This document shows positions 39,898 through 49,235 of a stretch of DNA of 64,000 nt, piece by piece. This stretch comes from Nakamurella aerolata (GTDB lineage: Bacteria; Actinomycetota; Actinomycetes; Mycobacteriales; Nakamurellaceae): positions 124,001 to 188,000 of the forward strand of contig NZ_JABEND010000003.1 of assembly GCF_013002705.1 (NCBI RefSeq), written 5' to 3'. The notes beneath the pieces are model-generated. The model was given only the letters and a program-made list of their open reading frames with translations, searched no databases and was not told the DNA's origin. How positions within the stretch are numbered: position 1 is the stretch's first letter; each line of letters opens with the position of its first letter. Position numbers and translations under genes: made by a program.

Positions 39898-40692
39898 TCA
39901 CACGTCCAGCAAGTACCGCTCGGCCGGCGACAGGCGGTCGTAGACGCGCTTGCGGATGTGGGCGGCCTGGTCGAGCTGCTGCGGCAGGTCGCGCTGGGTG
40001 AAGGAGAGGGTCATGCCACGGCGGGCGGTGTCGGTGGCGTTCTGGGTGCCGCCGTGCCACAGGTGCGCATTGAAAATGACGACGGTGCCGGCGGTGCCGG
40101 TGAGCAGCTGCTGGTCGGGGTGCGGGGCGAGAACGTCGTCCATCACGTCGGCGGGGAGCTTGCCGGCGGTGTGGGTACCTGCGACGTAACGGGTGGAGCC
40201 GTTGTGATCGGTGAAGTCGTCGAGCAGCCAGATCGAGTTGCAGATGCGGTAACGGCCGTCGTCGGTGGGGTTGCCGCAGTCGGAATGCAGGCCCTGATTG
40301 CCGCTGCCGGGGGGCGCGGCACGGTAGTTCAGCGAGTTCACCCGGAAGTCGCCGAGCACGTGCTGCACTGCGGCCAGCACCTGCGGGGTGCGCAGCATCC
40401 GCTCGAACACCTCGCCCTTGTTCAGCAGGTCGGCCAGCATGTCGACGCCGGTCTGGCCGCCGACCTCGTGGCCGGCCGAGCCGCCCTCGAAGGCCAGCAG
40501 CTCGTCGGTGCGGGCGCGCAGTTCGTCCAGCCACGCCGGGTCGATCACCCCCGGCAGCGCAAGGAATCCCTGCTCGTCGAGCTGCCGGTAGGCCTGTGGC
40601 GGCAGGGTGTCGGCGGTGACGCCGAGGTCGGCGAGCGCCTGGTCGGTGGAGGTGACAGCGGCGTCGGCCGCGGCAAGGGTCTGAGTGCTCAT
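39898..40692 (-). CDS. Phytanoyl-CoA dioxygenase (PhyH) family protein
   Basis: A ~264-aa Fe(II)/2-oxoglutarate oxygenase. The iron ligands are the H-x-D of GLHSDCGNP and the distal His of FNAHLWHGGTQNATD; the Arg for 2-oxoglutarate is in ARRGMTLSF. Many bacterial PhyH proteins hydroxylate small metabolites; the substrate here is unknown. ATG at 40692 is used, with 40701 as an alternative. It is divergent from an AraC regulator 91 bp away, which probably controls it, and its 3' end faces the end of the CRISPR array. Confidence 0.85.
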   Translation of the reverse strand: MSTQTLAAADAAVTSTDQALADLGVTADTLPPQAYRQLDEQGFLALPGVIDPAWLDELRARTDELLAFEGGSAGHEVGGQTGVDMLADLLNKGEVFERMLRTPQVLAAVQHVLGDFRVNSLNYRAAPPGSGNQGLHSDCGNPTDDGRYRICNSIWLLDDFTDHNGSTRYVAGTHTAGKLPADVMDDVLAPHPDQQLLTGTAGTVVIFNAHLWHGGTQNATDTARRGMTLSFTQRDLPQQLDQAAHIRKRVYDRLSPAERYLLDV

Positions 40693-40783
40693 GGCGTCCA
40701 TGCTCTCCGGCTCCGCCCGGCCGCCACCAGACATTGATCGCCGGGGTGCCACTACAGATCGCCGACGTTGGTGTCTCATACTG

Positions 40784-41542
40784 ATGCACATGCCTGCCTC
40801 GGCGCCGACATTCGTGTCGCTGGGCCACTACTCAGCGCCGAAGGGGCGCGATGCTCCCCCGCACCGGCATGCGGTGTGGAAGGTCGCGGTGTACCTCAGG
40901 GGCAATATCCGCACGACGGTGGACGGCGTCGAGCACCAGATCCGTCCTGGGGCGGTGCTGGTGGTGCCACCGCAGGGCGCGCACGCCGAGTACGCAACCA
41001 CCGGGTATGCCAACCGTTTTCTGCTGGTGAACGCGCCCGACCGGTGGCCGTGGCCCACGTACATCGCCCCGGACAGCGCCACCGCCCTCGCCCGGGTACT
41101 GGCCGACCTGGCGGACGAGACCGCGACGCTGCCATGGGGCGAACCCCCTGGCGAACTGGCCGACGTGCTCCTTCGCGAGTTGGATATCCGCCTGCGCAGG
41201 TTCGCGGATCCGTTGCCCAGCAAGGCTTCTGCGATCGTCACCGCGGCCGAGCGCATCATGGCCGACCGGCATCAGCAGCGGGTAACGGTCGCAGCGGTGG
41301 CCGCCGAGCTCGGTGTGTCGGTCTCAACGCTGCGGGCGCACTTCGAGCGGGTGCTGGGTTCGTCGCCGCAGTCGAGGTTGCGGGCGATCCGCCTCGAGCA
41401 CGCCATCACCCTGCTGCGCACCTCCGATCTGACGGTGGAGTCGGTCGCCGCCCGCAGCGGCTACTACTCGGCGGCGCATCTGGCCAGGCAGCTGCGCGAG
41501 GACCGGGGCCGGCCGCCCACCGCCTTCCGGGCCGGCCGCTGA
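40784..41542 (+). CDS. AraC-family transcriptional regulator
   Basis: A 252-aa regulator. An N-terminal cupin-like sensor carries PPHRHAVWKVAVYLRGN and RPGAVLVVPPQGAH; the C-terminal pair of HTH motifs includes VAAELGVSVSTLRAHFERVLG and VAARSGYYSAAHLARQLRE. ATG at 40784 or 40790. It is divergent from phyH, so it likely senses a small ligand and controls that gene and perhaps the downstream alpha-mannosidase. Confidence 0.88.
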   Translation: MHMPASAPTFVSLGHYSAPKGRDAPPHRHAVWKVAVYLRGNIRTTVDGVEHQIRPGAVLVVPPQGAHAEYATTGYANRFLLVNAPDRWPWPTYIAPDSATALARVLADLADETATLPWGEPPGELADVLLRELDIRLRRFADPLPSKASAIVTAAERIMADRHQQRVTVAAVAAELGVSVSTLRAHFERVLGSSPQSRLRAIRLEHAITLLRTSDLTVESVAARSGYYSAAHLARQLREDRGRPPTAFRAGR

Positions 41543-41747
41543 CCCGCACCTCAGGCCGAACGCCGGGACGGGCGCCGGATGCGACGCGCGGGGGTCACCC
41601 CGACGACCCCGGCTCATCGAGGTACGCAAGGATTGTCCTACGCAAAGATGGTGCGCGGTCCGGACATCGGTCCGGGCCCGTGCAACAGCTGTGTGGATTG
41701 CAGTTCACAGACACCGACGTCAACCGCCAGGAGAGAAGGCAGCCCAC

Positions 41748-44700
41748 GTGCACGACCATCGTCAGCTCATCGAACAGCGCCTGCAACGGGTGCTGGACCA
41801 ACGGATCCGACCCGCGGTACATGAGAAGGTCGCCGACCTCGACATCACTGCATGGCATGTCGACGGCGGCCAGGGCGAACCCGTCCCCGCCACCGATGCG
41901 CTCGGCAAGGACGCCGCGGATCGCTACCAGCCGTTCCAGGTCGGCCAGCCCTGGGGCCCGGCGTGGGGCACCAGCTGGCTCCACCTGACCGGACAAGTCC
42001 CCGCGGAGGCCGCCGACTACGAGGTGGTGATCGACCTCGGCTGGGCGCCGGGGATGACGGGTTTCCAGGCCGAGGGCCTGGTTTTCCGGCCGGACGAAAC
42101 GACCATCAAGGCCGTCAATCCGATGAACGGCTGGATACCGGTCAAGGCCGGCGAGGCCGTCGACCTGTACGTCGAAGCGGCGGCCAACCCGGTGATCGAC
42201 GAGGGCGGTTTCCGCCCCACCCAGCGCGGCGAGAAGTCGACGGCGGGCGACGCCCCGCTGTATCGCTTGGCCCGCGCCGACATCGCCATCTACCACCGCG
42301 AGGTCGCCGAGCTGGTCTCCGACCTTGAGGTACTCGGCGGTCTGATGATCTCGCTGCCGGAGACGTCCGAGCGGCGGTTCGAGCTGCTGTACGCCATCGA
42401 GCGCGCGCTGGACGCCGTCGACCTCGCCGACATCCCCGGCAGCGCCGCCCGCGCCCGCGCCGAACTCGCTCCCGAGTTGGCCAAGCCGGCCAACGCCGGT
42501 GCGCACCGGATCAGCGCCGTCGGCCACGCGCATATCGACTCGGCCTGGCTGTGGCCGATCCGGGAGACCGTCCGCAAGGTCGCCCGCACCTGTTCCAACG
42601 TGGTCAACCTGCTCGACACCAGGGACGACCTTGTCTATGCGATGAGCTCGGCGCAGCAGTACGCCTGGATCGCCGATCGCTACCCCGAGCTGTTCGCCCG
42701 GGTGAAGGAGCACGTCAAGAACGGCCGCTTCGTGCCCGTCGGCGGCATGTGGGTCGAGTCCGACACCAACATGGTCGGCGGCGAGGCGATGGCCCGACAG
42801 TTCTTGCAGGGCAAGAAGTTTTTCCTCGACAACTTCGGGGTCGACACCACCGAGGTGTGGCTTCCCGACTCGTTCGGTTACACCGCGGCGCTGCCGCAGA
42901 TCGTGACGCTGGCCGGCATCGACCACTTCCTCACCCAGAAGATCTCGTGGAACCAGGAGAACAAGTTCCCGCACCACAGCTTCTCGTGGGAGGGCATCGA
43001 CGGGACCAGGGTGTTCACCCACTTCCCGCCGGTCGACACCTACAACTCCGACCTGTCCGGCCCCGAGCTCGCCCACGCCGCGGAGAACTTCCGTGACAAG
43101 GGCAAGACCGACCGGTCGTTGGCGCCGTTCGGCTGGGGTGACGGCGGCGGCGGCCCGACCCGCGAGATGCTGGCGAGGGCCGAGCGCACCGCCGATCTCG
43201 CCGGGTCACCCAAGGTCACGGTGGAGTCGCCGCAGACGTTCTTCGAGGCGGCCGTCGAGGACTATCCGAATCCGCCGGTGTGGGCCGGTGAGCTGTACCT
43301 GGAGATCCACCGCGGCACCTACACCAGCCAGGCAAAAACCAAGCAGGGCAACCGGCGCAGCGAGCACCTGCTGCGCGAGGCCGAGCTGTGGGCGACGACG
43401 GCGGCCGTCCGCGGCGCCGCCGATTACCCCTACGAGCAGCTCGACCGGATCTGGAAACTGGTGCTGCTGCAACAGTTCCACGACATCCTGCCCGGCAGCT
43501 CCATCGCCTGGGTGCACCGCGAGGCGGCCGAGAATTACGCGGCCGTCGCCGAAGAGCTGAACCAGCTGATCGACACCAGCATCGCCGCGCTGGCCGGTGA
43601 CGGCAGCAAGGCGCTGGTGTTCAACGCCCAGCCGTTCGCCTTCGACGGGGTGCCCGCGCTGGGCGCCGGCCCGGTCACCGACGCCGACAGCAAGACGTCC
43701 GTCACCAAGGACGGCGACGCGGTGGTGCTGGACAACGGGCTGCTGCGGGTGAGCATCGACGCGGCCGGTCTGGTGACGTCGGTGCGCGACCTGGTGGCCG
43801 ACCGCGAGGTGCTGCCGCCGGGCGAGACGGCCAACAAACTCCAGCTGCACCAAGACTTCCCGAACCAGTGGGACGCCTGGGACGTCGACCTGTTCTACCG
43901 CAACGCCGTCACCGACGTGGTGGAGCTGGATGCGCTCGAGCTGATCGAGAACGGCGTGCAGGTGCGCCGCACCTTCGGCGAGAAGGGCGAATCCACCGTC
44001 ACCCAGACCATGGTGTTGCGGCCCGGTGCCCGGCAGCTGGACTGTGAGGCCGATCTGGATTGGCGCGAGCGGGAGAAGATCCTCAAGGCGTCGTTCCCGA
44101 TCAACGTGCACACCGACCGAGCCGCGTACGAGACCCAGTTCGGGCACCTGTACCGGCCAACGCACACCAACACCAGTTGGGATGCAGCACGTTTCGAGGT
44201 GTGTGCGCACCGCTGGGTGCAGGTCGGCGAGCCCGGCTACGGCGCCGCGGTGGTCAACTCAGCGTCGTACGGGCACGACGTCACCCGGCATCCCTCGGAG
44301 GACGGCGCCACCTACTCGCAGGTGCGGTTGTCGCTGCTGCGGGCGCCGCGCTTCCCCGACCCGGAGACCGACCAGGGCAAGCATGTGCTGCGCTACGCGC
44401 TGGTGCCCGGCGCCGAGGTGATCGACGCGGCGCGGGCCGGGTACGAGATCAACCTCGGCACCCGCACCGCCACCGGCACGGCAGAGGTGCCGCCGCTGGT
44501 GTCGGTCAGCGACGGGGCGCTGGTGGAGGCCGTCAAGCTCGCCGAAGACCGCTCCGGTGACGTGATCGTGCGGCTGTACGAGCCGGCCGGACAGCGTGCC
44601 GTTGTTGACGTTTCGGCTGGGTTCGAGGTGGCCGAGGTGACCGAGGTGGACATCGTCGAGCGGCCGCTGGACGCCGGCGAGCACACCACCGAATTGCGCC

Positions 44701-44891
44701 GCGCGCTGGTGGACGACGCGAACGGTGCCGCCAAGAAGGCTGACGCTGCCGCCAAGAAGGCCGCCAACAAGGCCGCCAAGGACGCCGGCGGCAAGGACGG
44801 CCCCGGCGGCAAGGACGGCTCCGGCAGCACAGTGGCGACGCTGCGGCTGGCCCCGTTCCAGATCGTCACGCTGCGGCTGGCCCGCAAGTAG
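41748..44891 (+). CDS. Glycoside hydrolase family 38 alpha-mannosidase
   Basis: A 1047-aa GH38 enzyme. The zinc-site motif GHAHIDSAWLWPIRET (about residues 258-273) and the nucleophile region WLPDSFGYTAALPQI (Asp near 373) are clear, as is QQFHDILPGSSIAWVHREA. It cleaves terminal alpha-mannosyl groups and has no signal peptide, so it is probably cytoplasmic. GTG at 41748 follows GAGAGAAGG. Residues ~993-1028 are a Lys/Ala/Gly-rich insertion not expected in the beta-sandwich tail. The 205-bp upstream region holds a TACGCAA direct repeat and nothing else recognised. Confidence 0.92.
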   Translation: MHDHRQLIEQRLQRVLDQRIRPAVHEKVADLDITAWHVDGGQGEPVPATDALGKDAADRYQPFQVGQPWGPAWGTSWLHLTGQVPAEAADYEVVIDLGWAPGMTGFQAEGLVFRPDETTIKAVNPMNGWIPVKAGEAVDLYVEAAANPVIDEGGFRPTQRGEKSTAGDAPLYRLARADIAIYHREVAELVSDLEVLGGLMISLPETSERRFELLYAIERALDAVDLADIPGSAARARAELAPELAKPANAGAHRISAVGHAHIDSAWLWPIRETVRKVARTCSNVVNLLDTRDDLVYAMSSAQQYAWIADRYPELFARVKEHVKNGRFVPVGGMWVESDTNMVGGEAMARQFLQGKKFFLDNFGVDTTEVWLPDSFGYTAALPQIVTLAGIDHFLTQKISWNQENKFPHHSFSWEGIDGTRVFTHFPPVDTYNSDLSGPELAHAAENFRDKGKTDRSLAPFGWGDGGGGPTREMLARAERTADLAGSPKVTVESPQTFFEAAVEDYPNPPVWAGELYLEIHRGTYTSQAKTKQGNRRSEHLLREAELWATTAAVRGAADYPYEQLDRIWKLVLLQQFHDILPGSSIAWVHREAAENYAAVAEELNQLIDTSIAALAGDGSKALVFNAQPFAFDGVPALGAGPVTDADSKTSVTKDGDAVVLDNGLLRVSIDAAGLVTSVRDLVADREVLPPGETANKLQLHQDFPNQWDAWDVDLFYRNAVTDVVELDALELIENGVQVRRTFGEKGESTVTQTMVLRPGARQLDCEADLDWREREKILKASFPINVHTDRAAYETQFGHLYRPTHTNTSWDAARFEVCAHRWVQVGEPGYGAAVVNSASYGHDVTRHPSEDGATYSQVRLSLLRAPRFPDPETDQGKHVLRYALVPGAEVIDAARAGYEINLGTRTATGTAEVPPLVSVSDGALVEAVKLAEDRSGDVIVRLYEPAGQRAVVDVSAGFEVAEVTEVDIVERPLDAGEHTTELRRALVDDANGAAKKADAAAKKAANKAAKDAGGKDGPGGKDGSGSTVATLRLAPFQIVTLRLARK

Positions 44892-44938
44892 TCCGGCGCC
44901 GCCGCACCGAATCGCCCGGTCGGTGCTGTCGACCCGCA

Positions 44939-44975
44939 GGGGCCCTCGCGATCGCGCGTCGATCGCGAGGGCCCC
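44939..44975 (+). terminator. Terminator hairpin after alpha-mannosidase
   Basis: A perfect 16-bp stem (44939-44954 with 44960-44975), 5-nt loop, 47 bp after the stop. It also faces the convergent ZIP gene. No T-run follows, as is common at this base composition. Confidence 0.65.
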
Positions 44976-45146
44976 TTCGCGTGCTGCGGAGCGCCGCGCC
45001 CCAGCTGGCGGCGGTACCGCCAGCCGGCGACGAGAGCCGATGGGCAAAATCTGGGTCTGGAATCGCAAACCCGCAGGTCACATTCTGCGACCAGGGATCG
45101 AGCGACCGATTTTTGGCCTGGCACCGGCCGCTCCGCGAGCGAAGCC

Positions 45147-45884
45147 TCAGCCGCCCAGCTCGGCGAGCACGTAGATCACCAGAAACCCGAGAAAGAACAT
45201 CCCGGAGAGCAGGGTGGTCTCTTTGGTCTCGTGCGCCTCGGCGATGAGCTCCTCGATGGCCAGGTACAGCAGCGCGGCGGCGCCGAACGCCAGCCCGAAG
45301 GCCAGGCCGGCCGGGCCGACGCCGCCCAACACCAGGGCGCCGAGAATCGCGCCGACGGCGGTCAGCAGACCCAAACCGGCACAGGTCAGCGCTGCCCGTT
45401 TGGCGTCGAAGCCACGGTCGGTGAGCTCGCCGACCACCGACAGCGCCAGGAACGATACTTCGAGGGTCAATGCGATAGTGAGAATCAAGCCCTGGGTGGA
45501 GCCGAGTTGCACCGCCAAGCCCACCAACAGACCGTCCAGCAGCAGATCGATACCGACGGCGACCAGAAAGCCGACGGGCGCGGCGCCGGCGCGCTGCGCG
45601 TCCACCCGCCGGCCGTAGGCGCCCAAGGTCAGCATCAAAGCGACGCCGAGGGCGAAACCGGCTACCGCCCAAGGCAATCGGCCCTCGTTGCGCAACTCCG
45701 GCAAGATCTCGCCGACCACCGCGGCCAGCACGATGCCGGCGGCGAGATGCTGAACAGCGCTGATGAACACCTCGCCGGGACGGCGCACCGCCGCGATCGC
45801 AGACCCGACAATCGCGGCAACAACCGGGAAACTCACATAGATAGCTGCAGAAGCGACCGGACTCACGGTGTCATCCAACCTCAT
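45147..45884 (-). CDS. ZIP-family divalent metal transporter
   Basis: A 245-aa membrane protein with about eight helices. The conserved helix IV and V positions are seen in HLAAGIVLAAVVGEILPEL and VGIDLLLDGLLVGLAV; the His is replaced by Asp in the second, a pattern found in bacterial ZIP subsets. LYLAIEELIAEAHETKET is the family end. It imports or moves Zn/Fe-type cations. ATG at 45884 lies 31 bp from the divergent gene at 45916. Confidence 0.8.
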   Translation of the reverse strand: MRLDDTVSPVASAAIYVSFPVVAAIVGSAIAAVRRPGEVFISAVQHLAAGIVLAAVVGEILPELRNEGRLPWAVAGFALGVALMLTLGAYGRRVDAQRAGAAPVGFLVAVGIDLLLDGLLVGLAVQLGSTQGLILTIALTLEVSFLALSVVGELTDRGFDAKRAALTCAGLGLLTAVGAILGALVLGGVGPAGLAFGLAFGAAALLYLAIEELIAEAHETKETTLLSGMFFLGFLVIYVLAELGG

Positions 45885-45915
45885 GGCCGCGGGGTCCGCT
45901 GGCTACCCTGGCGCC

Positions 45916-46275
45916 ATGACCTCACTGCAGGCCTGGTTGACCGACGCCGCCGGCGCCCTCAACATCCCGATCGACGAGATCCCGGCTGATCTGCGCACCG
46001 GCCTGCTCGACCTGCTGCCCGCGGTGCGTCAACTCGGCGGCGACACCGCCCCGGCGCTCACCGCCTACCTGCTCGGCCTCGCCGTCGACCGTGGCACCCC
46101 GCCGAGCGTGGCGATCAATGCGTTGCGGGAGCTGGCCGCTGCCCGGCAGCAGCAGAGCGACGACGTGGACCAGGTTGCCCAGCAGCCAACGGCGCAGGTC
46201 CCCGGCGGCGACACCGCGGTGCCGCTGGCCCGCGAGCCGCGGGCGGATCAGCCGGGCCAGCGCTCAACGGTGTAG
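45916..46275 (+). CDS. DUF6457-like small protein
   Basis: A 119-aa protein. TSLQAWLTDAAGALNI at the start and ALTAYLLGLAVDRG resemble DUF6457 proteins, often found near molybdopterin genes. The C-terminal 40 residues are Gln/Pro/Arg-rich and disordered. No Moco gene is adjacent here (moeA is ~23 kb away). Function unknown. Confidence 0.55.
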   Translation: MTSLQAWLTDAAGALNIPIDEIPADLRTGLLDLLPAVRQLGGDTAPALTAYLLGLAVDRGTPPSVAINALRELAAARQQQSDDVDQVAQQPTAQVPGGDTAVPLAREPRADQPGQRSTV

Positions 46276-46326
46276 CAACGGCCCCTCCCCCGCCCGATCC
46301 GCGGACGAAAACGCCGGCGGCCCCGC

Positions 46327-49053
46327 CTAGCTCTCGCTGTCCTCGCTGCTGGCGCCGGCCTGCGCCACCTGGCCGATGGTCTGCAGCTCGTCCCAGACGT
46401 CGCGGGCCCGGTCGACGCACAGCACCACAAGGTCGCCGGGGTTGGCGCGGCGCACCGCCGCCCTGGTGGCGTCGATCTCGTTCAGCACCACCTCGAGCTC
46501 CTTGACGCGTCCGTCGGCGCCGGCGCTCTGGGCGCCCTCGACGATGAGATCGGCTGTCTCGCCTGGCTTTCGGCCGCGCAGGTTGGCGTCTTCCCTGACG
46601 ATCATCACGTCGAAATGCTTGGCCGCCTCGCGGCCGAGGTCGCGCATGTCGTCGTCGCGGCGGTCGCCCGCGGTGGCGATCACGCCGACCTTCTGCGGCC
46701 GTTCGAAGCCGGTGCCCTCGTCGAAGAACTTGTCGACGAAGTCGCCCAACGCAGCCATCCCCGGCGCATTGTGGCAATAGTCGACGATCACCTTGGTGCC
46801 GTTCACCTCGGTGAGGTTCATCCGGCCGGGCGCCTGGTAGTAGCTCGGGGTGAACGAGCGCAGCCCGGCCCTGATGTCGTGCAGCGGGGCGCCGACGACG
46901 TAGGCGGCCGCGGCCGCCGCCATCGTGTTCTGCACGTTGAACATCGCCTTGCCGTTGAAGGTGGCCGGCAGCAGATGCGTGTAGGCCAACGGCATCCGGC
47001 GCCGCCCGTGCACCAGCACGATCAGGTCGCCGAGCTCGCTGGGCTCAAGGATCACTGCCTTGCCGCCGCGGCGGCAGTGGTCGGCGATGCGCCGGTTGTT
47101 CGGCTGGATGGAGAACCACACCACCTCGCCGCTGCAGGCCCTGCGCATGGAAGCGACCAGCTCGTCGTCGGCATTGAGCACAGCGGCGCCGGACCGCGGA
47201 ACCGCCTCAACCACCACCTGTTTCACCTTGGCCAGCTGCTCGATGGTGTCGATGCCGCGCAGCCCGAGGTGATCCGGTGCCACGTTCAACACCACGGCGA
47301 CATCGTTGCGGGAGTAGCCGAGGCCCTCGCGCAGGATGCCGCCGCGGGCCACCTCGAACACCGCGAGGTCCACCCGCGGGTTCTGCAACACCATCCGCGC
47401 CGAGCGCGGACCGGAGGCGTCGGCACGGATCACCAGCCTGTCGTCGATCACCACACCGTCGGTGGACGTCATCCCGACCTTGCGGCCCAGCGACTTGAAG
47501 ATGTGCGCGATCATCCTGCTGGTGGTGGTCTTGCCGTTGGTGCCGGTCACCGCGATGATCGGGATCCGGGACGACGAGCCGGGCGGAAACAGCAGGTCCA
47601 CCACCGGTTTTGCCACGTATTGCGGCTCGCCGACGGTCGGGTGGGTGTGCATCCGGAAACCGGGGGCGGCGTTCACTTCGCAGATGCCGCCGCCGGTCTC
47701 GCGCACCGGCTGGGTGATGTCCGGGCACAGAAAATCGATGCCGGCGATGTCGAGACCGACCACTCTGGCCGCCTCCTCGGCGATGTCGATGTTGTCCGGG
47801 TGCGCCTCGAAGGTGCGGTCGATGGAAATGCCGCCGGTGGACATGTTGCCGGTAAGGGCGAGCTTCACCATCTCGCCGGCGGGCGGCACGCTGTCCATCG
47901 AGAAGCCCTGCGCCGCAACGAGTTCGATGGCACGTTCGTCAATTTCGATGCGAGTGAGCACCTTTTCGTGCCCGACGCCGCGGCGCGGGTCGGCGTTCGT
48001 CAGCTCGACCAGTTGCTCAACGGTGTGGGTGCCGTCGCCGATCACGTGGGCGGGCACCCGTTCGGCGATCGCCACGATGTTGCCGCCGATCACCAGGCAG
48101 CGGTAGTCGCGACCGGTGATGAACGATTCCACAATCACGTTGCCGCGCCGGGACTGTCGGTCGGCCTCCGGGTAGGCGGCGCGCACCGCATCGGCGTCGG
48201 CGAGGTTGATCGCCACCCCGCGGCCGTGGTTGCCGTCCAGCGGCTTGACCACCACCGGGTAGCCGATCCGGCCAGCCGCGGCGACCGCACCGTCGACGCT
48301 GCGCACCACCTCGGACTGCGGTACCGGCAGCCCGGCGGCCAGCAGCAGCCGGTTGGTGAGCTCCTTGTCGCTGGCGATGTCCACCGCGAGCGAGCTGGTC
48401 ACCGACGTCATGGTGGCGCGGATCCGCTTGGCGTGCACGCCATGTCCGAGCTGCACCAGCGAGGCGCTGTTCAGCCGCTGCCACGGGATGTCGCGGCTGA
48501 TCGCCTCTTCGAGGATGGCCTGGGTGGACGGTCCGAACGCCACCCGCTGGCTGGTCAGCAGGAAAGCCTCGTGCTCTGCCTCGAAGTCGAACTCCGGGTC
48601 GGCCGTCGGCTGGATCAGGTGGTTGACCAGCCGCACCGCGAGCTTGCCCGCCAGCGTGCCGACGGTCTCGTCCAGGTAGGCGAAAATGACGTTGTAGACA
48701 CCGGTTTCACCGGTGGAGCGGGTTTTGCCGCGGGTGATCTCGTGCCCCGCGGTGCGTTGCAGTTCCAGCGCCACGTGCTCGGTGACGTGGCCGGCCCAGG
48801 TGCCCTCGTTCAGCCGCTCGACGAAACCGCCGTCGCGGCCGCGGGAGCACTGGTGATCGGCCAGCCCCGGCAGCGCCGCCAGCAATTGCTCGGTGAAGCC
48901 GGGCAGCTGGTCGGTCGGCAGCTCCTCCAGCGCACCGATGTCCACCACCATGTGGATACACGGCTCGTAGGCGTAGTAGTTCGGCCCCCGCAGCACCCGC
49001 AGCTGCCTGATGTCGATGGCGCGGTCGGTGTTCTGCTTGCTGGAGCCTGCCAT
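46327..49053 (-). CDS. cphA: Cyanophycin synthetase CphA
   Basis: A 908-aa CphA with all three parts: the N domain (IRQLRVLRGPNYYAYEP), an ATP-grasp domain (about 220-480, with PVVVKPLDGNHGRGVAI and GICEVNAAPGFRMHTHP), and a Mur ligase domain starting at VTGTNGKTTTSRM (about 498). It extends (Asp-Arg)n cyanophycin, adding Asp to the backbone and Arg to its side chain. ATG at 49053 follows GGAAAGG. It lies 182 bp downstream of the cyanophycinase gene and is probably cotranscribed with it. The 568-aa paralogue at 19871 lacks the middle domain. Confidence 0.93.
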   Translation of the reverse strand: MAGSSKQNTDRAIDIRQLRVLRGPNYYAYEPCIHMVVDIGALEELPTDQLPGFTEQLLAALPGLADHQCSRGRDGGFVERLNEGTWAGHVTEHVALELQRTAGHEITRGKTRSTGETGVYNVIFAYLDETVGTLAGKLAVRLVNHLIQPTADPEFDFEAEHEAFLLTSQRVAFGPSTQAILEEAISRDIPWQRLNSASLVQLGHGVHAKRIRATMTSVTSSLAVDIASDKELTNRLLLAAGLPVPQSEVVRSVDGAVAAAGRIGYPVVVKPLDGNHGRGVAINLADADAVRAAYPEADRQSRRGNVIVESFITGRDYRCLVIGGNIVAIAERVPAHVIGDGTHTVEQLVELTNADPRRGVGHEKVLTRIEIDERAIELVAAQGFSMDSVPPAGEMVKLALTGNMSTGGISIDRTFEAHPDNIDIAEEAARVVGLDIAGIDFLCPDITQPVRETGGGICEVNAAPGFRMHTHPTVGEPQYVAKPVVDLLFPPGSSSRIPIIAVTGTNGKTTTSRMIAHIFKSLGRKVGMTSTDGVVIDDRLVIRADASGPRSARMVLQNPRVDLAVFEVARGGILREGLGYSRNDVAVVLNVAPDHLGLRGIDTIEQLAKVKQVVVEAVPRSGAAVLNADDELVASMRRACSGEVVWFSIQPNNRRIADHCRRGGKAVILEPSELGDLIVLVHGRRRMPLAYTHLLPATFNGKAMFNVQNTMAAAAAAYVVGAPLHDIRAGLRSFTPSYYQAPGRMNLTEVNGTKVIVDYCHNAPGMAALGDFVDKFFDEGTGFERPQKVGVIATAGDRRDDDMRDLGREAAKHFDVMIVREDANLRGRKPGETADLIVEGAQSAGADGRVKELEVVLNEIDATRAAVRRANPGDLVVLCVDRARDVWDELQTIGQVAQAGASSEDSES

Positions 49054-49235
49054 CGAGTCGCCTTTCCGCCGAGTGCGTGCCGGGTCCGGCACCTGCCGCG
49101 TGCCTACCGGCCGGGTGGCCAGTTGGCAAGATTGTGCCTTGCCGTCACGAGTGGCGCCGAATCGGTCACCGGCGCGGACGGCGCGGGCCACCCCGCTCGG
49201 TCCGCGCGGCGGGCCTGGCCAGCTTCCGAAGCTGC

